DNA of 63,313 bases from Candidatus Zixiibacteriota bacterium (GCA_040753875.1 JBFMDV010000024.1:79970-143282); one strand, 5' to 3'; shown: positions 17,518 to 25,950, numbered from the stretch's first letter. The notes: generated by a model not told the origin, from the letters alone. A program made the numbers and translations.

Positions 17518-19400
17518 GACGCCCTCCTCTCAGAGCGCATGACGATGGCGTTAGCCGCCAGCGGATCGAAACGACATACCTCGAAGCAGGCCTTGCACTT
17601 GATACAGCGGGACAGATCGATCGTGTGCGGCTCAGTCTTGGCGCCACTAATGGCCTCAGTCGGACACACGCGAATGCACTGCTGGCAGCCGTTGCATTTC
17701 CCGGGCTCGATGAAATACTCCACAAGCTCTTTGCAGATTGTCGCCGCACAGTATTTTTCATTGACGTGCTGAAGATATTCGCCCCGGAAATACCTGAGCG
17801 TGGTCAGCACCGGATTCGGAGCCGTCTGTCCAAGGCCACACAGCGAGACACGTTGGACCGCCTCGGCCAGCGTCTGAAGTCTGGCAATATCGGCGGAATC
17901 GGCCTGTCCCTTCACGATATTCTCCAGAATCTTCACCATCTGCCACGTGCCGACCCGACAAGGAGAACATTTGCCGCAGGATTCCTTTTGAGTGAAGTTC
18001 AGGAAATACAGCGCCAAGTCAACCGCACAGGTGTCCTCGTCCATAACAATCATCCCCCCGGATCCCATAATCGACCCGGCAGCAGTCATCGACTCGTACG
18101 CTACTTGAATGTCGAGAAACTCCTCGGAAAGACACCCCCCCGAGGGTCCGCCGGTCTGCACGGCCTTGAACTTACGCCAGGTCCCACCACCGATATCGAA
18201 GATTATTTCACGGAGCTTGATCCCCAGCGGGACTTCTATCAACCCACCGCGGCGGACCTTTCCAACTAACGAGAAAGTCTTGGTGCCGTAGTTCCCCTGA
18301 ATCCCGAACTGACGATACCATGACGCGCCGTGCCGCATGATATTCGGGAGCGTGCCAAGTGTCTCGACATTGTTAATAATCGTCGGCTTGCCAAACAGCC
18401 CTGCGATGGCAGGAAATGGCGGACGCGCTTTGGGCATTCCGCGACGGCCCTCAATAGAGCCGATCAACGCTGTTTCTTCGCCGCAGACAAATGCACCGGC
18501 ACCCTCCTTGATCGTAACGTCGAATGAGAAACCGGAATCAAGTATGTGTTGACCCAACAGCCCATACTGCCGCATCTGCTTCACTGCCGACTTCAAACGC
18601 GCGATAGCCAACAGGTAGTCTGAGTTTATATAGATGTATCCGTGATCTGCTCCTATCGCATACGCTGCGATCAACAACCCTTCAAGAACGCAGTGAGGGT
18701 CGCTCTCAATGAGAGCACGATTCATAAATGCGCCCGGGTCTCCTTCAGAAGAATTGCAGATCATATACTTGGTCGTACCTGGAGCGCCTCGGCAGATCTC
18801 CCATTTCTTGAAAGTAGGAAAACCAGCACCTCCCCGTCCCCGTAGCCCAGCCTCTTTAACGACCGCGATAACCTCTTCAGGTGTCATGCCCAACGCTTTC
18901 GTTAACCCACGGTAACCGTCGTTGGCGAGATAATGGTCGATGTCGTCAGGATCGATAAAACCGCAGTTTCGTAGCACCACCCGCACTTGTGGCTTAAGCA
19001 TTGGGATATCGAAAAAGCGAGGAATGCTGTCGGGCGCGTTGCCGTTGGTACTAAAATGTCCCACGGCAAGATCGGATGCCGGGTTCCCTTCGATCAGATA
19101 TCGTTCGATGATAGTCCGTGCCGATCTCGAGTTGACAGGGCCGTAGCTGATACGCGGGCGACCCGGAACAACAATATCCATCAACGGTTCGAGGTAGCAG
19201 GGGCCAATACACCCCACTTGAACAAGTCGCGCCTTTATCCCTGTCTCCTTGAGAGTCTGCCGCACTGACTTCACTACATCCAACGCTCCGGCCGCTATCC
19301 CGCACGTAGCGGTGCCGACATAGATGACTGGAATCTTACTCTCTTGAATCAGATTCCACTTTCGCCGAGCCTGGACGACTCTCTTCTCGAAATCACTCAC
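17514..19400 (-). CDS. NuoF/HydB-like FMN- and NADH-binding subunit
   Basis: 628 residues. The domain order is that of HydB/HndC of bifurcating complexes. A thioredoxin-like [2Fe-2S] domain comes first (residues ~25-110; GTATCGIAAG, VGCIGPC). The NADH/FMN core follows (GLRGRGGAGFPTFKKWE, NSSEGDPGAFMNRALIE, EGAGAFVCGEETALI, EGRRGMP). The [4Fe-4S] motif ESCGKCSPCRVG is near 475. A C-terminal ferredoxin has two more sites (CNGCQQCIRVCP, CIKCKACFEVC). It is the probable NAD(H) input and possible bifurcation site. It overlaps the NuoE-like gene by 8 bases and the NuoG-like gene by 4. Confidence 0.9.
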   Translation of the reverse strand: MSDFEKRVVQARRKWNLIQESKIPVIYVGTATCGIAAGALDVVKSVRQTLKETGIKARLVQVGCIGPCYLEPLMDIVVPGRPRISYGPVNSRSARTIIERYLIEGNPASDLAVGHFSTNGNAPDSIPRFFDIPMLKPQVRVVLRNCGFIDPDDIDHYLANDGYRGLTKALGMTPEEVIAVVKEAGLRGRGGAGFPTFKKWEICRGAPGTTKYMICNSSEGDPGAFMNRALIESDPHCVLEGLLIAAYAIGADHGYIYINSDYLLAIARLKSAVKQMRQYGLLGQHILDSGFSFDVTIKEGAGAFVCGEETALIGSIEGRRGMPKARPPFPAIAGLFGKPTIINNVETLGTLPNIMRHGASWYRQFGIQGNYGTKTFSLVGKVRRGGLIEVPLGIKLREIIFDIGGGTWRKFKAVQTGGPSGGCLSEEFLDIQVAYESMTAAGSIMGSGGMIVMDEDTCAVDLALYFLNFTQKESCGKCSPCRVGTWQMVKILENIVKGQADSADIARLQTLAEAVQRVSLCGLGQTAPNPVLTTLRYFRGEYLQHVNEKYCAATICKELVEYFIEPGKCNGCQQCIRVCPTEAISGAKTEPHTIDLSRCIKCKACFEVCRFDPLAANAIVMRSERRAS

Positions 19401-19881
19401 GTTTCTTCAGAATCTCCTTGATTTGGGTCACCAGGACCCGAGCATGAATTCGGTCGTCGATTTGCACCACCGGTGCGAGAGTGCAACAACCAAGACACGT
19501 AGCACGCTGGAAATCGAAGCGTTTGTCCGCCGATGCCTGCCCGATGGAGATGCCAAGCTCCCAGGCTACCGCGTCGCTTAAGAAATGTCCGCCCTTGACA
19601 TGACAGGCTGTCCCCATGCAGACCTTGATTTTTTGAGCGCCAGGCTCGGAAAAGCGAAACTTGGGATAGAATGAGGCCACGCCATAGATTTGATTCTCCG
19701 ATAGCTTCAAGAATAGCGAGATGCACCTGACCGCCTCTTCGGAAATGTATCCAAGCCCCTCCTGAACTCTCAGTAGAATCGGTATCAAGTCGCTTTCAAC
19801 ACCCTTGAAATCTCCCAATATGTCGGTCCAGTCATTTACTTTTTGGGCCCCAGGTTGGTTAACGGCCATCGTGCTTTTCAC
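19393..19881 (-). CDS. NuoE/HndA-like [2Fe-2S] subunit
   Basis: 162 residues of the thioredoxin-like 24-kDa subunit family. The [2Fe-2S] ligands are in VCMGTACHVKGG and ATCLGCCTLAPVVQID. It starts inside the stop of the upstream hydrogenase-like gene (ATGA), so translation is coupled. It forms the usual NuoEF pair with the following gene. Confidence 0.92.
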   Translation of the reverse strand: MKSTMAVNQPGAQKVNDWTDILGDFKGVESDLIPILLRVQEGLGYISEEAVRCISLFLKLSENQIYGVASFYPKFRFSEPGAQKIKVCMGTACHVKGGHFLSDAVAWELGISIGQASADKRFDFQRATCLGCCTLAPVVQIDDRIHARVLVTQIKEILKKRE

Positions 19882-21155
19882 GTATCACTCCTCCCCACTC
19901 TCGCGTACGGGATGCAATCGGAAAAACCAACGCGACCGGTGACAAAATCCTCCGAAAAAGCCATACACGTGGGAGCTCCGCAGCACCCACAGTCAATCTG
20001 CGGGAGCTTCTGGTAAACCCGCTCCCGCTCTCTCATGCGCTTTATCGAAGTCTCAAGATCGGTGTCGAAGTAGCACGTGGGACGCGGCAGGACCGGATGC
20101 TCCAGGAAGTAGTAACCCTGTGCGAGCTTACGACGGATATCATCCTCATCCAGAACTATCGGCGTTTCGTACTTATCCCGCTGCTTAATGTTGTTAGCCC
20201 GCGCCACATAGGGATTCTCCACGTTAAGGGGTCCACTGATGCAACCCAACATGTGTGCCAGCACCTCGACAAAAGCAATATTGCGCAATCTGGAGTTCTC
20301 GATGTCATCGAGTATCTGCATGACATGATCCAGACCCGAAACAGCCAGCCAGTTCTCCATCCTGACGGATTGCGTCAGGCTCCCTGTTGTTACCCAGCCG
20401 CCGGTGAAACAAAAGTCGTCGGGGACTTTGTACCTCTCCGGTTCCTCCTTGATTGCGATGATATGCGGAAGCAAAACCGAATACGCTTCGCGCACGGAAA
20501 TGACGCCGTCGAACCATGATTTGGCTTTCTCCGCCGGCTGCCTGATGGACACAATTTTGGCGGGACAGGTTGCCATGTAGAATATGCCGATCTCCTCAGG
20601 CTTGAGGCCTAATTTGCCGGGCAGCGTCTTTCTGATTTCACGCGCGGTAACTTCTCTTGGCACGTCGAGGGGGACAATCAACTCTACAAGATCGGGATAC
20701 TTGACCTGTATCAATCTGACAATACAGGGACAGTACGATGAGATGAGGGGCAGCCGACCGCGGTATCCCCTAAGGTATTCCATCAGTGCCTTGCCCAAAG
20801 CGGTGGACGAAGTGTTGACTTCGACTACCTCGTCAAATCCAAGTTGCTTCAACGCGACATGGACATAGTATGGGTGAACACTGGTTTCAAACTGGGAATA
20901 GAGCACGGGAGACGGTACGATGACTTTGTACCTGAAACGGGCGCTCGCAGTCAAGCCATCGATTTCAAGGGTAATCGCTCCCGAGGGGCATACGGAAATA
21001 CAATTACCGCAGTCAACGCACAATTCCTCGGATATGACGGCTTTCCCACCCCGCACCCGAATGGCCTGGGTTGGACAATGGCGCATGCACGCCATGTGTC
21101 CTCGGCATTTGTCCGTATCCACGCGAAGGGCGTGGAAATACTGAGCTTGTTCCAT
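19878..21155 (-). CDS. HydS-like [FeFe]-hydrogenase-related protein with altered H-cluster site
   Basis: 425 residues. The N-terminal ferredoxin carries two [4Fe-4S] sites (CRGHMACMRHCP, CVDCGNCISVCP; residues 17-57). Residues ~75-330 are the [FeFe]-hydrogenase large-subunit C-terminal fold in its sensory (group C/D) form: ISSYCPCIVRLIQV (Cys142), MATCPAKIV (Cys197) and AHMLGCISGPLNVENPYVA. The C terminus is a PF04060-type Fe-S domain (CGCCGAPTC...C, residues 389-414). In relatives the last hydrogenase motif has two Cys; here the first is His301 and only Cys305 remains. H2 catalysis is therefore uncertain; a redox or H2 sensor, or an adapted Fe-S electron-transfer subunit, is more likely. Confidence 0.8.
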   Translation of the reverse strand: MEQAQYFHALRVDTDKCRGHMACMRHCPTQAIRVRGGKAVISEELCVDCGNCISVCPSGAITLEIDGLTASARFRYKVIVPSPVLYSQFETSVHPYYVHVALKQLGFDEVVEVNTSSTALGKALMEYLRGYRGRLPLISSYCPCIVRLIQVKYPDLVELIVPLDVPREVTAREIRKTLPGKLGLKPEEIGIFYMATCPAKIVSIRQPAEKAKSWFDGVISVREAYSVLLPHIIAIKEEPERYKVPDDFCFTGGWVTTGSLTQSVRMENWLAVSGLDHVMQILDDIENSRLRNIAFVEVLAHMLGCISGPLNVENPYVARANNIKQRDKYETPIVLDEDDIRRKLAQGYYFLEHPVLPRPTCYFDTDLETSIKRMRERERVYQKLPQIDCGCCGAPTCMAFSEDFVTGRVGFSDCIPYARVGRSDT

Positions 21156-21176
21156 CTGCCTCTCCCGATGGGAGGG

Positions 21177-21989
21177 TTATTGAATCATGAACCTCATTTT
21201 CAAAGTCGTACCCACTCCGACCGTACTCGTCACGTCGAGGTTGTCGGAATTCCTCTTGATATTGGGCAAACCCATGCCGGAACCGAACCCCATCGCCCGC
21301 ATCTCTTCCGTCGCCGTCGTATACCCCTCCTGCATAGCCAACTCGATGTCCGCTATCCCCTTGCCTTCATCCGCGATTATGACCTCAATGCATTTGGAGG
21401 TAACCGAAAGATTGAGTTTGGCTCTTTTTGCATGCATGATGACATTCATCTCCCCTTCATAGGTGGAGATCGCTACGCGGCGAACAAGCAGTGGCGGCAG
21501 GCCGATTTTTTTCAAAATGGCCTTTACTTCGGTAGAAGCTAAACCCGCTTTGGTGAAATCCGCGCCATCGATAAAAAACTCCCGCTGCAATGAAACGACC
21601 TCGATGTGCTGCCCGACAGTGTCGAGTTTTCCTTCCGCTCGCTCCCCCTTGATTGATGACTCTATCCTGATACAGGCGTCGTAGGTATCAAAGTCCGTGG
21701 TCATCAGAACAAGATGACTTTCCCTGGCCAACTGTCCGGCGCCGTCTTTCGGCTTCTTGCCGCGAACGAATACGACTCCCTTGAACTCAGCCATGTGCGC
21801 CGAGATGATTGCCTGATGCGTGGCCAGGCCGGTGAGCAGGACCGAATTGGGCTTGCCGAACGCCAGGACATCGCTCATGAGATCAGAAGCGTAGACGTGT
21901 TCAATCTGTGTAGTAAGGCGATCGTCCCCCTCGATGACGGCCGCCCCAAGCGCATCTCTTATCGCGTCAATCCTTACCGCATTCGCCAT
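21177..21989 (-). CDS. DRTGG-like domain fused to an anti-sigma-type HATPase
   Basis: 270 residues. Residues ~1-115 resemble the DRTGG sensory domain (YASDLMSDVLAFGKPNSVLLTGLATHQA). Residues ~135-270 are an RsbT/RsbW-like GHKL ATPase: an STYEGEMNVIMHAK helix holding the N-box-like Asn, a DEGKGIADIELAMQEGYTT G1 box, GFGSGMGLPNIKRN and VGVGTTLKMRF. This combination accompanies sensory-type hydrogenase genes in Firmicutes, where separate DRTGG and HATPase genes are usual. It probably phosphorylates or binds a partner according to redox state. The partner is not identified. Confidence 0.8.
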   Translation of the reverse strand: MANAVRIDAIRDALGAAVIEGDDRLTTQIEHVYASDLMSDVLAFGKPNSVLLTGLATHQAIISAHMAEFKGVVFVRGKKPKDGAGQLARESHLVLMTTDFDTYDACIRIESSIKGERAEGKLDTVGQHIEVVSLQREFFIDGADFTKAGLASTEVKAILKKIGLPPLLVRRVAISTYEGEMNVIMHAKRAKLNLSVTSKCIEVIIADEGKGIADIELAMQEGYTTATEEMRAMGFGSGMGLPNIKRNSDNLDVTSTVGVGTTLKMRFMIQ

Positions 21990-22062
21990 ACTGATACCGT
22001 GTTGAAGCGTAGTAAGGCAATCGGCTCACCGACCGCTGGCTCCGTGCGGAAGTCAGCCAAGG

Positions 22063-22398
22063 TCATTTGGTCACCAATCCAAGCGAATACAGCTTTCCAA
22101 TCAACTCAAACGTGGCAAGCGGTGTCGATAGAACCGCGATATTATGCTTGCTGGCCAACTCTATAGTTTCCTGGGGAACGTTTTTCCCGCTGGTTATCAC
22201 AATCGCTGACACATCGACAAGATTGGCGGCCGGCACGATGTTCTTATGGGTCTGCACCGTAATCCAGAGATTGCCGGACTGCGCCCCCGCCATCACATCG
22301 CTCAGCATATCGGACACGAACACACCGCTTACCTCACGATGCTCGAATGTGCTCAACGCTTTCAGGCCGACATTCTCGATCAGATCTTTGGTAGTCAT
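22063..22398 (-). CDS. Stand-alone DRTGG domain protein
   Basis: 111 residues, almost entirely one DRTGG domain: VSGVFVSDMLSDVMAGAQSG, LWITVQTHKNIV, VSAIVITSGKNVP, IAVLSTPLATFELIGKLYSLG. The domain is also found in phosphotransacetylase N-termini and beside sensory hydrogenases; its ligand is not established. It is second in the operon, between the zinc-ribbon protein and the DRTGG-HATPase fusion (73-base gap). Confidence 0.85.
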   Translation of the reverse strand: MTTKDLIENVGLKALSTFEHREVSGVFVSDMLSDVMAGAQSGNLWITVQTHKNIVPAANLVDVSAIVITSGKNVPQETIELASKHNIAVLSTPLATFELIGKLYSLGLVTK

Positions 22399-22441
22399 TA
22401 ACGGTCTCCTGTATTCATTTCACCCAAGCGACAAATGTCCA

Positions 22442-22984
22442 TCAGAAAAGCTGCTTTCGCTCCTGAGGAGGCTCCAGTGATAGCATGCCGACATCGTGTA
22501 TCAACTCACCTTTGCACAGCGAAAGGTCCTTGATCAGATTACACGACAGTATCTTCACCTTGGATCTCGTGGTGTCTCGCCGCTGATTGAAATAATCTGT
22601 CAGCATATCCAGCCGGGATTGGGCAATTGGTTTGGTCTTTGTCTCCGGAAGAAAGCCGAAGGCCACCAGGATCCAGGTCTTCTCCGCCTCGTATTTTTTC
22701 CTCAGAATCTCCACCTCACAATCGTTCGGACATCCCGGACAGTACAGCAACCCGAGAAGATCCTCGAACCCCTCGCGCTGGGCGCAGCGAGCACACTGAA
22801 GATCGAACCGGAACGTCTGCGCGTTCTCCACGATACTCCAGGTACAGGCTCCTTCGCGGTACTCATCCCACGTATCCCACGGAGAGAAGTAGGTCCTTAC
22901 ATTCTGGCAGTGAGAACACCGCTCAAACACGGTAAACCCATACTGAATATTGGCCATTTTCCAGAGATGATGACAGGCAGGCAT
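22442..22984 (-). CDS. Cysteine-rich zinc-ribbon-like protein of unknown function
   Basis: 180 residues, first gene of the operon. The ATG at 22984 follows a GGAAGGAA site by seven bases. Three Cys pairs suggest metal binding: ERCSHCQNV, LQCARCAQRE and LYCPGCPNDC. The C-terminal third (RSKVKILSCNLIKDLSLCKG) looks alpha-helical. I do not recognise the family. Promoter and position suggest a regulatory or assembly role for the hydrogenase/Nfn-like complex encoded downstream. Confidence 0.7.
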   Translation of the reverse strand: MPACHHLWKMANIQYGFTVFERCSHCQNVRTYFSPWDTWDEYREGACTWSIVENAQTFRFDLQCARCAQREGFEDLLGLLYCPGCPNDCEVEILRKKYEAEKTWILVAFGFLPETKTKPIAQSRLDMLTDYFNQRRDTTRSKVKILSCNLIKDLSLCKGELIHDVGMLSLEPPQERKQLF

Positions 22985-23045
22985 CTACAGCTTCCTTCCC
23001 GGTGGTGCACTAAATCATGATGTAGATAATCGGCTTTCCTGACTA

Positions 23046-23074
23046 TGTATAAGAATACTGGACTAAAATGTCAA
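23046..23074 (-). promoter_or_regulatory. Promoter of the HydS/NuoEFG/Nfn operon
   Basis: Minus-strand TTGACA (23069-23074), exactly 17 bases of spacer, and TATACA (23046-23051). It lies about 60 bases ahead of the start at 22984. Near-consensus housekeeping promoter. Confidence 0.75.
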
Positions 23075-23343
23075 TGACAATTAACTGGTTTTTGCTGAAA
23101 ATTGGCAAAAGCACAGCCCGATGGCGCGTCAGGCGAGAACCCCTGGTGTGTGCCGTCGGGCGTAGGCAAAGGTACACAGAGGGCGGCCCGAGAGGTCGTG
23201 GATATTTACGGCCTAGATCGCGGTCTCCGAAACCAGAAGAGGCAGGCATGTCGTGATGTCAACTCCGAACCGGACAGGGCGTTGTGGACGCTGCCCAACT
23301 GCGGGACAAGTCGGGTCCGGATGATTGGCGTGTATTCAGGATT
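23075..23343. other. Non-coding stretch between operon promoter and tRNA, with a long hairpin
   Basis: I see no convincing gene in these ~270 bases. An imperfect inverted repeat stands out: GCCCGATGGC (23116-23125) with GCCGTCGGGC (23152-23161), ten pairs with one G-U. Its 26-base loop can form a further CAGG/CCTG stem. ORFs here are out of context and one crosses the tRNA. A small structured RNA is possible but matches none that I recognise (not SRP RNA or tmRNA). Confidence 0.35.
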
Positions 23344-23417
23344 TGGCTGGGAGACAGGGACTCGAACCCCGATCCCACGGTCCAGAGCCGTGTGCCCTAC
23401 CATTGGACGATCTCCCA
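23344..23417 (-). tRNA. tRNA-Gln (anticodon CTG)
   Basis: A complete cloverleaf on the minus strand. The acceptor TGGGAGA/TCTCCCA has discriminator G and an encoded CCA. The D-arm is GTCC-AATGGTA-GGGC. The anticodon stem CACGG/CCGTG has loop CTCTGGA, anticodon CTG at 23383-23385, reading CAG. The T-loop is TTCGAGT. A strong promoter lies upstream. Confidence 0.95.
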
Positions 23418-23503
23418 GTTCTCAGATGTCAATCGGCAGTTTCAGGTCGTCCCTGAAGCTGTCGCGGCTCGACCGACCAACTGGCCGAACGACGAAGTAG
23501 CCA

Positions 23504-23531
23504 AATATATACGCGCGGCTCGACCTGTCAA
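23504..23531 (-). promoter_or_regulatory. tRNA-Gln promoter
   Basis: Minus-strand TTGACA (23526-23531), 16-base spacer, TATATT (23504-23509), giving an ~80-base leader before the mature tRNA 5' end. Confidence 0.75.
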
Positions 23532-23548
23532 GCAACACTTTTTCGCGT

Positions 23549-24199
23549 TCAGCGATGTCGTAACTGCTGGATTACCAGCGCCTTGCCGGCGACCCCAATC
23601 GATGCTCGTGCGGCGATTATAGAGTTGCGTAGTCCACGAGATTCCCCCAGGCGGATGGTCAGCCGAGACGCATCATAGGCTGTACCGACACTGGTAAGCA
23701 CGATCGATTCGGAAATCGGGATGACCGAGATCATGTCCCCCCTGCCTCCTCGGATACCCAGGGTCTGGTTGGCCACGAACTGTACGACATAGTCGTTCCC
23801 CAGGATCCGGACCGTCGGTCGATAACGAGCAGCGGGACGAACGGCTCCAGCTAGCAACATCAGGTTACCGACAAACTGATCCGGCTCACCGAACGAGGGT
23901 TGAATGAGATCGATACGCTGAGCACGCCGTTCAAGACAGTAGTCGAGCGCCAGTTCAACATCAGTCTTGTCCTTGACGGTCGGAAAGCGTAAAACTTGGG
24001 TGCGACCAGCGAGCTTCCTGGGAATTCGCTTCAGGGAGTCAAAATCCCCTATAAGCAGGTCCGGGGCAATTCCGGTCTTACGAAAAAAAGAGTAACCGCC
24101 ATCGACTGCGATTAGAAACCGTCCATGACAGAGGGCGCGGAACCTGGGCAAATGCTTTTGGCCGTATCGGCCGTGAAGGAAAAGGACAGCATCTCTCAC
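23549..24199 (-). CDS. thiN: Thiamine pyrophosphokinase
   Basis: 216 residues. It transfers pyrophosphate from ATP to thiamine. The active-site segments are IAVDGGYSFF, PDLLIGDFDSL and VKDKTDVELALDY; LTSVGTAYDASRL lies in the C-terminal thiamine-binding sheet. It is the last gene of the pentose phosphate operon, eight bases after the glucokinase-like gene. Transketolase in the same operon needs thiamine diphosphate, which explains the grouping. Confidence 0.88.
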   Translation of the reverse strand: MRDAVLFLHGRYGQKHLPRFRALCHGRFLIAVDGGYSFFRKTGIAPDLLIGDFDSLKRIPRKLAGRTQVLRFPTVKDKTDVELALDYCLERRAQRIDLIQPSFGEPDQFVGNLMLLAGAVRPAARYRPTVRILGNDYVVQFVANQTLGIRGGRGDMISVIPISESIVLTSVGTAYDASRLTIRLGESRGLRNSIIAARASIGVAGKALVIQQLRHR

Positions 24200-24207
24200 G
24201 GAAAACT

Positions 24208-25170
24208 CTAACTTCGCACGGCGACTGCCGCGGCGCCGAGGAGTGCGGTTTTCTCTTCGATAATAACGCCCACCGGCATGCGGGCCAGGAGCGCCTCCAT
24301 CTTGCCGCGCTTGACGAACCGCTCCATAAAACGCCCTTTGTCCAATGCCGTAATGATCTGCGGTGCGATCAACCCGCCAATGTAGATGCCGCCCAGCGTC
24401 ATCCCCTTAAGCGCCAGATTGGCCGCCTCGGATGCATAGCAGTCGATAAAGAGATCAAGGGCGCGACCCGCATGCTCATCGCGGCCGGAAAGCGCCTGCT
24501 CGATGATCGCGCCGGCTTTATCATCCGCTTTTTCAAACCAGCCAGCCGGCGTCAATCCCCGCGAGTCGAGGCCAAAATTGTATATCCGTTCTAAACCCCC
24601 AAGACTGATGACATCTTCAACTTCCACCTGTCCGCGCTCGGAATAAATGTACTCCCAGAGTTCCACTTCGAGTTGGCTGCCGGGGGCGAAATCGGCGTGT
24701 CCTCCCTCGGATGCGTACGGTGTGAAGCTGTCCTGGTCGCGGTATATGAGCGCCTCACCAAGACCGCTACCGGCAGCAATAAGCCCAAGATTGCCGTGGT
24801 CAGGGCGAAGCCCCTCGTTGATGACAAAGAACCGGTCCGGCTTGAGTTCCATCAGCCCGTATGCCGTGGCGACAATGTCGTTAAGCAGCTTGACCCGGCC
24901 GATGGAGAATCGTGACTCGACGGCGCTGGCGCGAATATGCCAGGGCAGATTGGTAGTGGTAACCTCATTGTTTATCACCGGACCGGCCACACCAAAACAC
25001 GCAAACGAAATATCCTCTTTGTTCTTCTTGAGATAGAGATTGAGGATCGACTCCAGGTTGGAGAAGTTCTTGCTGATGAAACTGGCCTGGCCGGTCAACA
25101 CGACCGAGCCATCCCGCTCCTTCACTCTCGCCAGGTCGACTCTTGTACCGCTTATGTATCCTGCAATCAT
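24208..25170 (-). CDS. glk: Glucokinase-like protein with altered ATP-phosphate motif
   Basis: 320 residues of the bacterial Glk (PF02685) family. LPWHIRAS, the catalytic Asp98 in KLLNDIVATAYG, AAGSGLGEAL and the sugar-binding SEGGHADFAP (Glu155, His158) are intact. The phosphate-1 loop that should read GDxGGTN/K reads AGYISGTR, so the conserved Asp is Tyr5 and one Gly is Ser. ATP use is therefore questionable, or the loop is compensated. It overlaps pgl by four bases. The likely role is glucose phosphorylation feeding Zwf, if active. Confidence 0.82.
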   Translation of the reverse strand: MIAGYISGTRVDLARVKERDGSVVLTGQASFISKNFSNLESILNLYLKKNKEDISFACFGVAGPVINNEVTTTNLPWHIRASAVESRFSIGRVKLLNDIVATAYGLMELKPDRFFVINEGLRPDHGNLGLIAAGSGLGEALIYRDQDSFTPYASEGGHADFAPGSQLEVELWEYIYSERGQVEVEDVISLGGLERIYNFGLDSRGLTPAGWFEKADDKAGAIIEQALSGRDEHAGRALDLFIDCYASEAANLALKGMTLGGIYIGGLIAPQIITALDKGRFMERFVKRGKMEALLARMPVGVIIEEKTALLGAAAVAVRS

Positions 25171-25946
25171 GACACTTCCTTGACTGAGACGATCCGACGA
25201 TCCAACTGCGATGCGGCCTCAGCGTCAAGCAACCAGACTGTTCGTTCGGCCTTCACTTTCGCCGCAGGAGGTATATATGCGTTTGCTTCGCCGCACAACA
25301 CCTTTTTCAACATGTGCGCTTTCTTTGCACCGGCGACAAGAAACAGCACTTGCCGGCTGGCGTTTATCAGGCTGAGATTAAAGGAGATGCGGTAACTTCC
25401 TGCGGCGGTCACAAAGGGCGCCACCACCAGATCGGCAGCCGGAACGGAATGATACGAATCGGGAAACAGCGACGCCGTGTGGCCGTCTTCCCCCATGCCG
25501 AGCATTACCAGGTCAAAACAAGGAATCCCATTGGCCGCAGCTTTCACCACCCCGCGAATCTCACGCTCGTAGCGGGCCGCCTCTGCCGCCGGGTCGGTTG
25601 CTTCTCCCTGAATTCGATGAACGATCTCGGGGCGGATCGACAGCGGTCCCAGCAGGTATTTCCGGGCAACCCCGTAATTACTCTGATCGTGGTCGGGCGG
25701 GACAGCCCGCTCATCGGAAAAGAACAACTCCACTTTCTCATTGAAAAGCGCCGAGGCCTCTTGGCGTTTCGCCATTGTGTGATAGATCGCCTTGGGGGTG
25801 TCCCCGCCTGACAGTGCGATAGCAAAGCGCGGAGGTACGACGTGAACATTCAGGGCATCAAGGAGCAAGGATGCAGCGCCTTCAGCCAGGGCCTCGGCCG
25901 AACGGTATACAAGTACTTCTCTCACCGTAGGTATCGAGACGGACAA
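25167..25946 (-). CDS. pgl: 6-phosphogluconolactonase
   Basis: 259 residues of the DevB/SOL type. It hydrolyses 6-phosphogluconolactone made by Zwf. Family motifs are ALSGGDTPKAIY, LFFSDERAVPPDHDQSNYG and FDLVMLGMGEDGHTASLFP. It lies four bases after the YbjQ-like gene and overlaps glk. Confidence 0.93.
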   Translation of the reverse strand: MSVSIPTVREVLVYRSAEALAEGAASLLLDALNVHVVPPRFAIALSGGDTPKAIYHTMAKRQEASALFNEKVELFFSDERAVPPDHDQSNYGVARKYLLGPLSIRPEIVHRIQGEATDPAAEAARYEREIRGVVKAAANGIPCFDLVMLGMGEDGHTASLFPDSYHSVPAADLVVAPFVTAAGSYRISFNLSLINASRQVLFLVAGAKKAHMLKKVLCGEANAYIPPAAKVKAERTVWLLDAEAASQLDRRIVSVKEVS

Positions 25947-25950
25947 ACGA

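Noticed and set aside
13641-17772. Other long plus-strand frames (403 and 369 codons)
   Set aside because: They run antisense to nfnA/nfnB and the NuoG/NuoF-like genes, which have clear family motifs.
23284-23622. An open frame across the tRNA-Gln
   Set aside because: It overlaps a complete tRNA and its promoter and has no ribosome site or domain.
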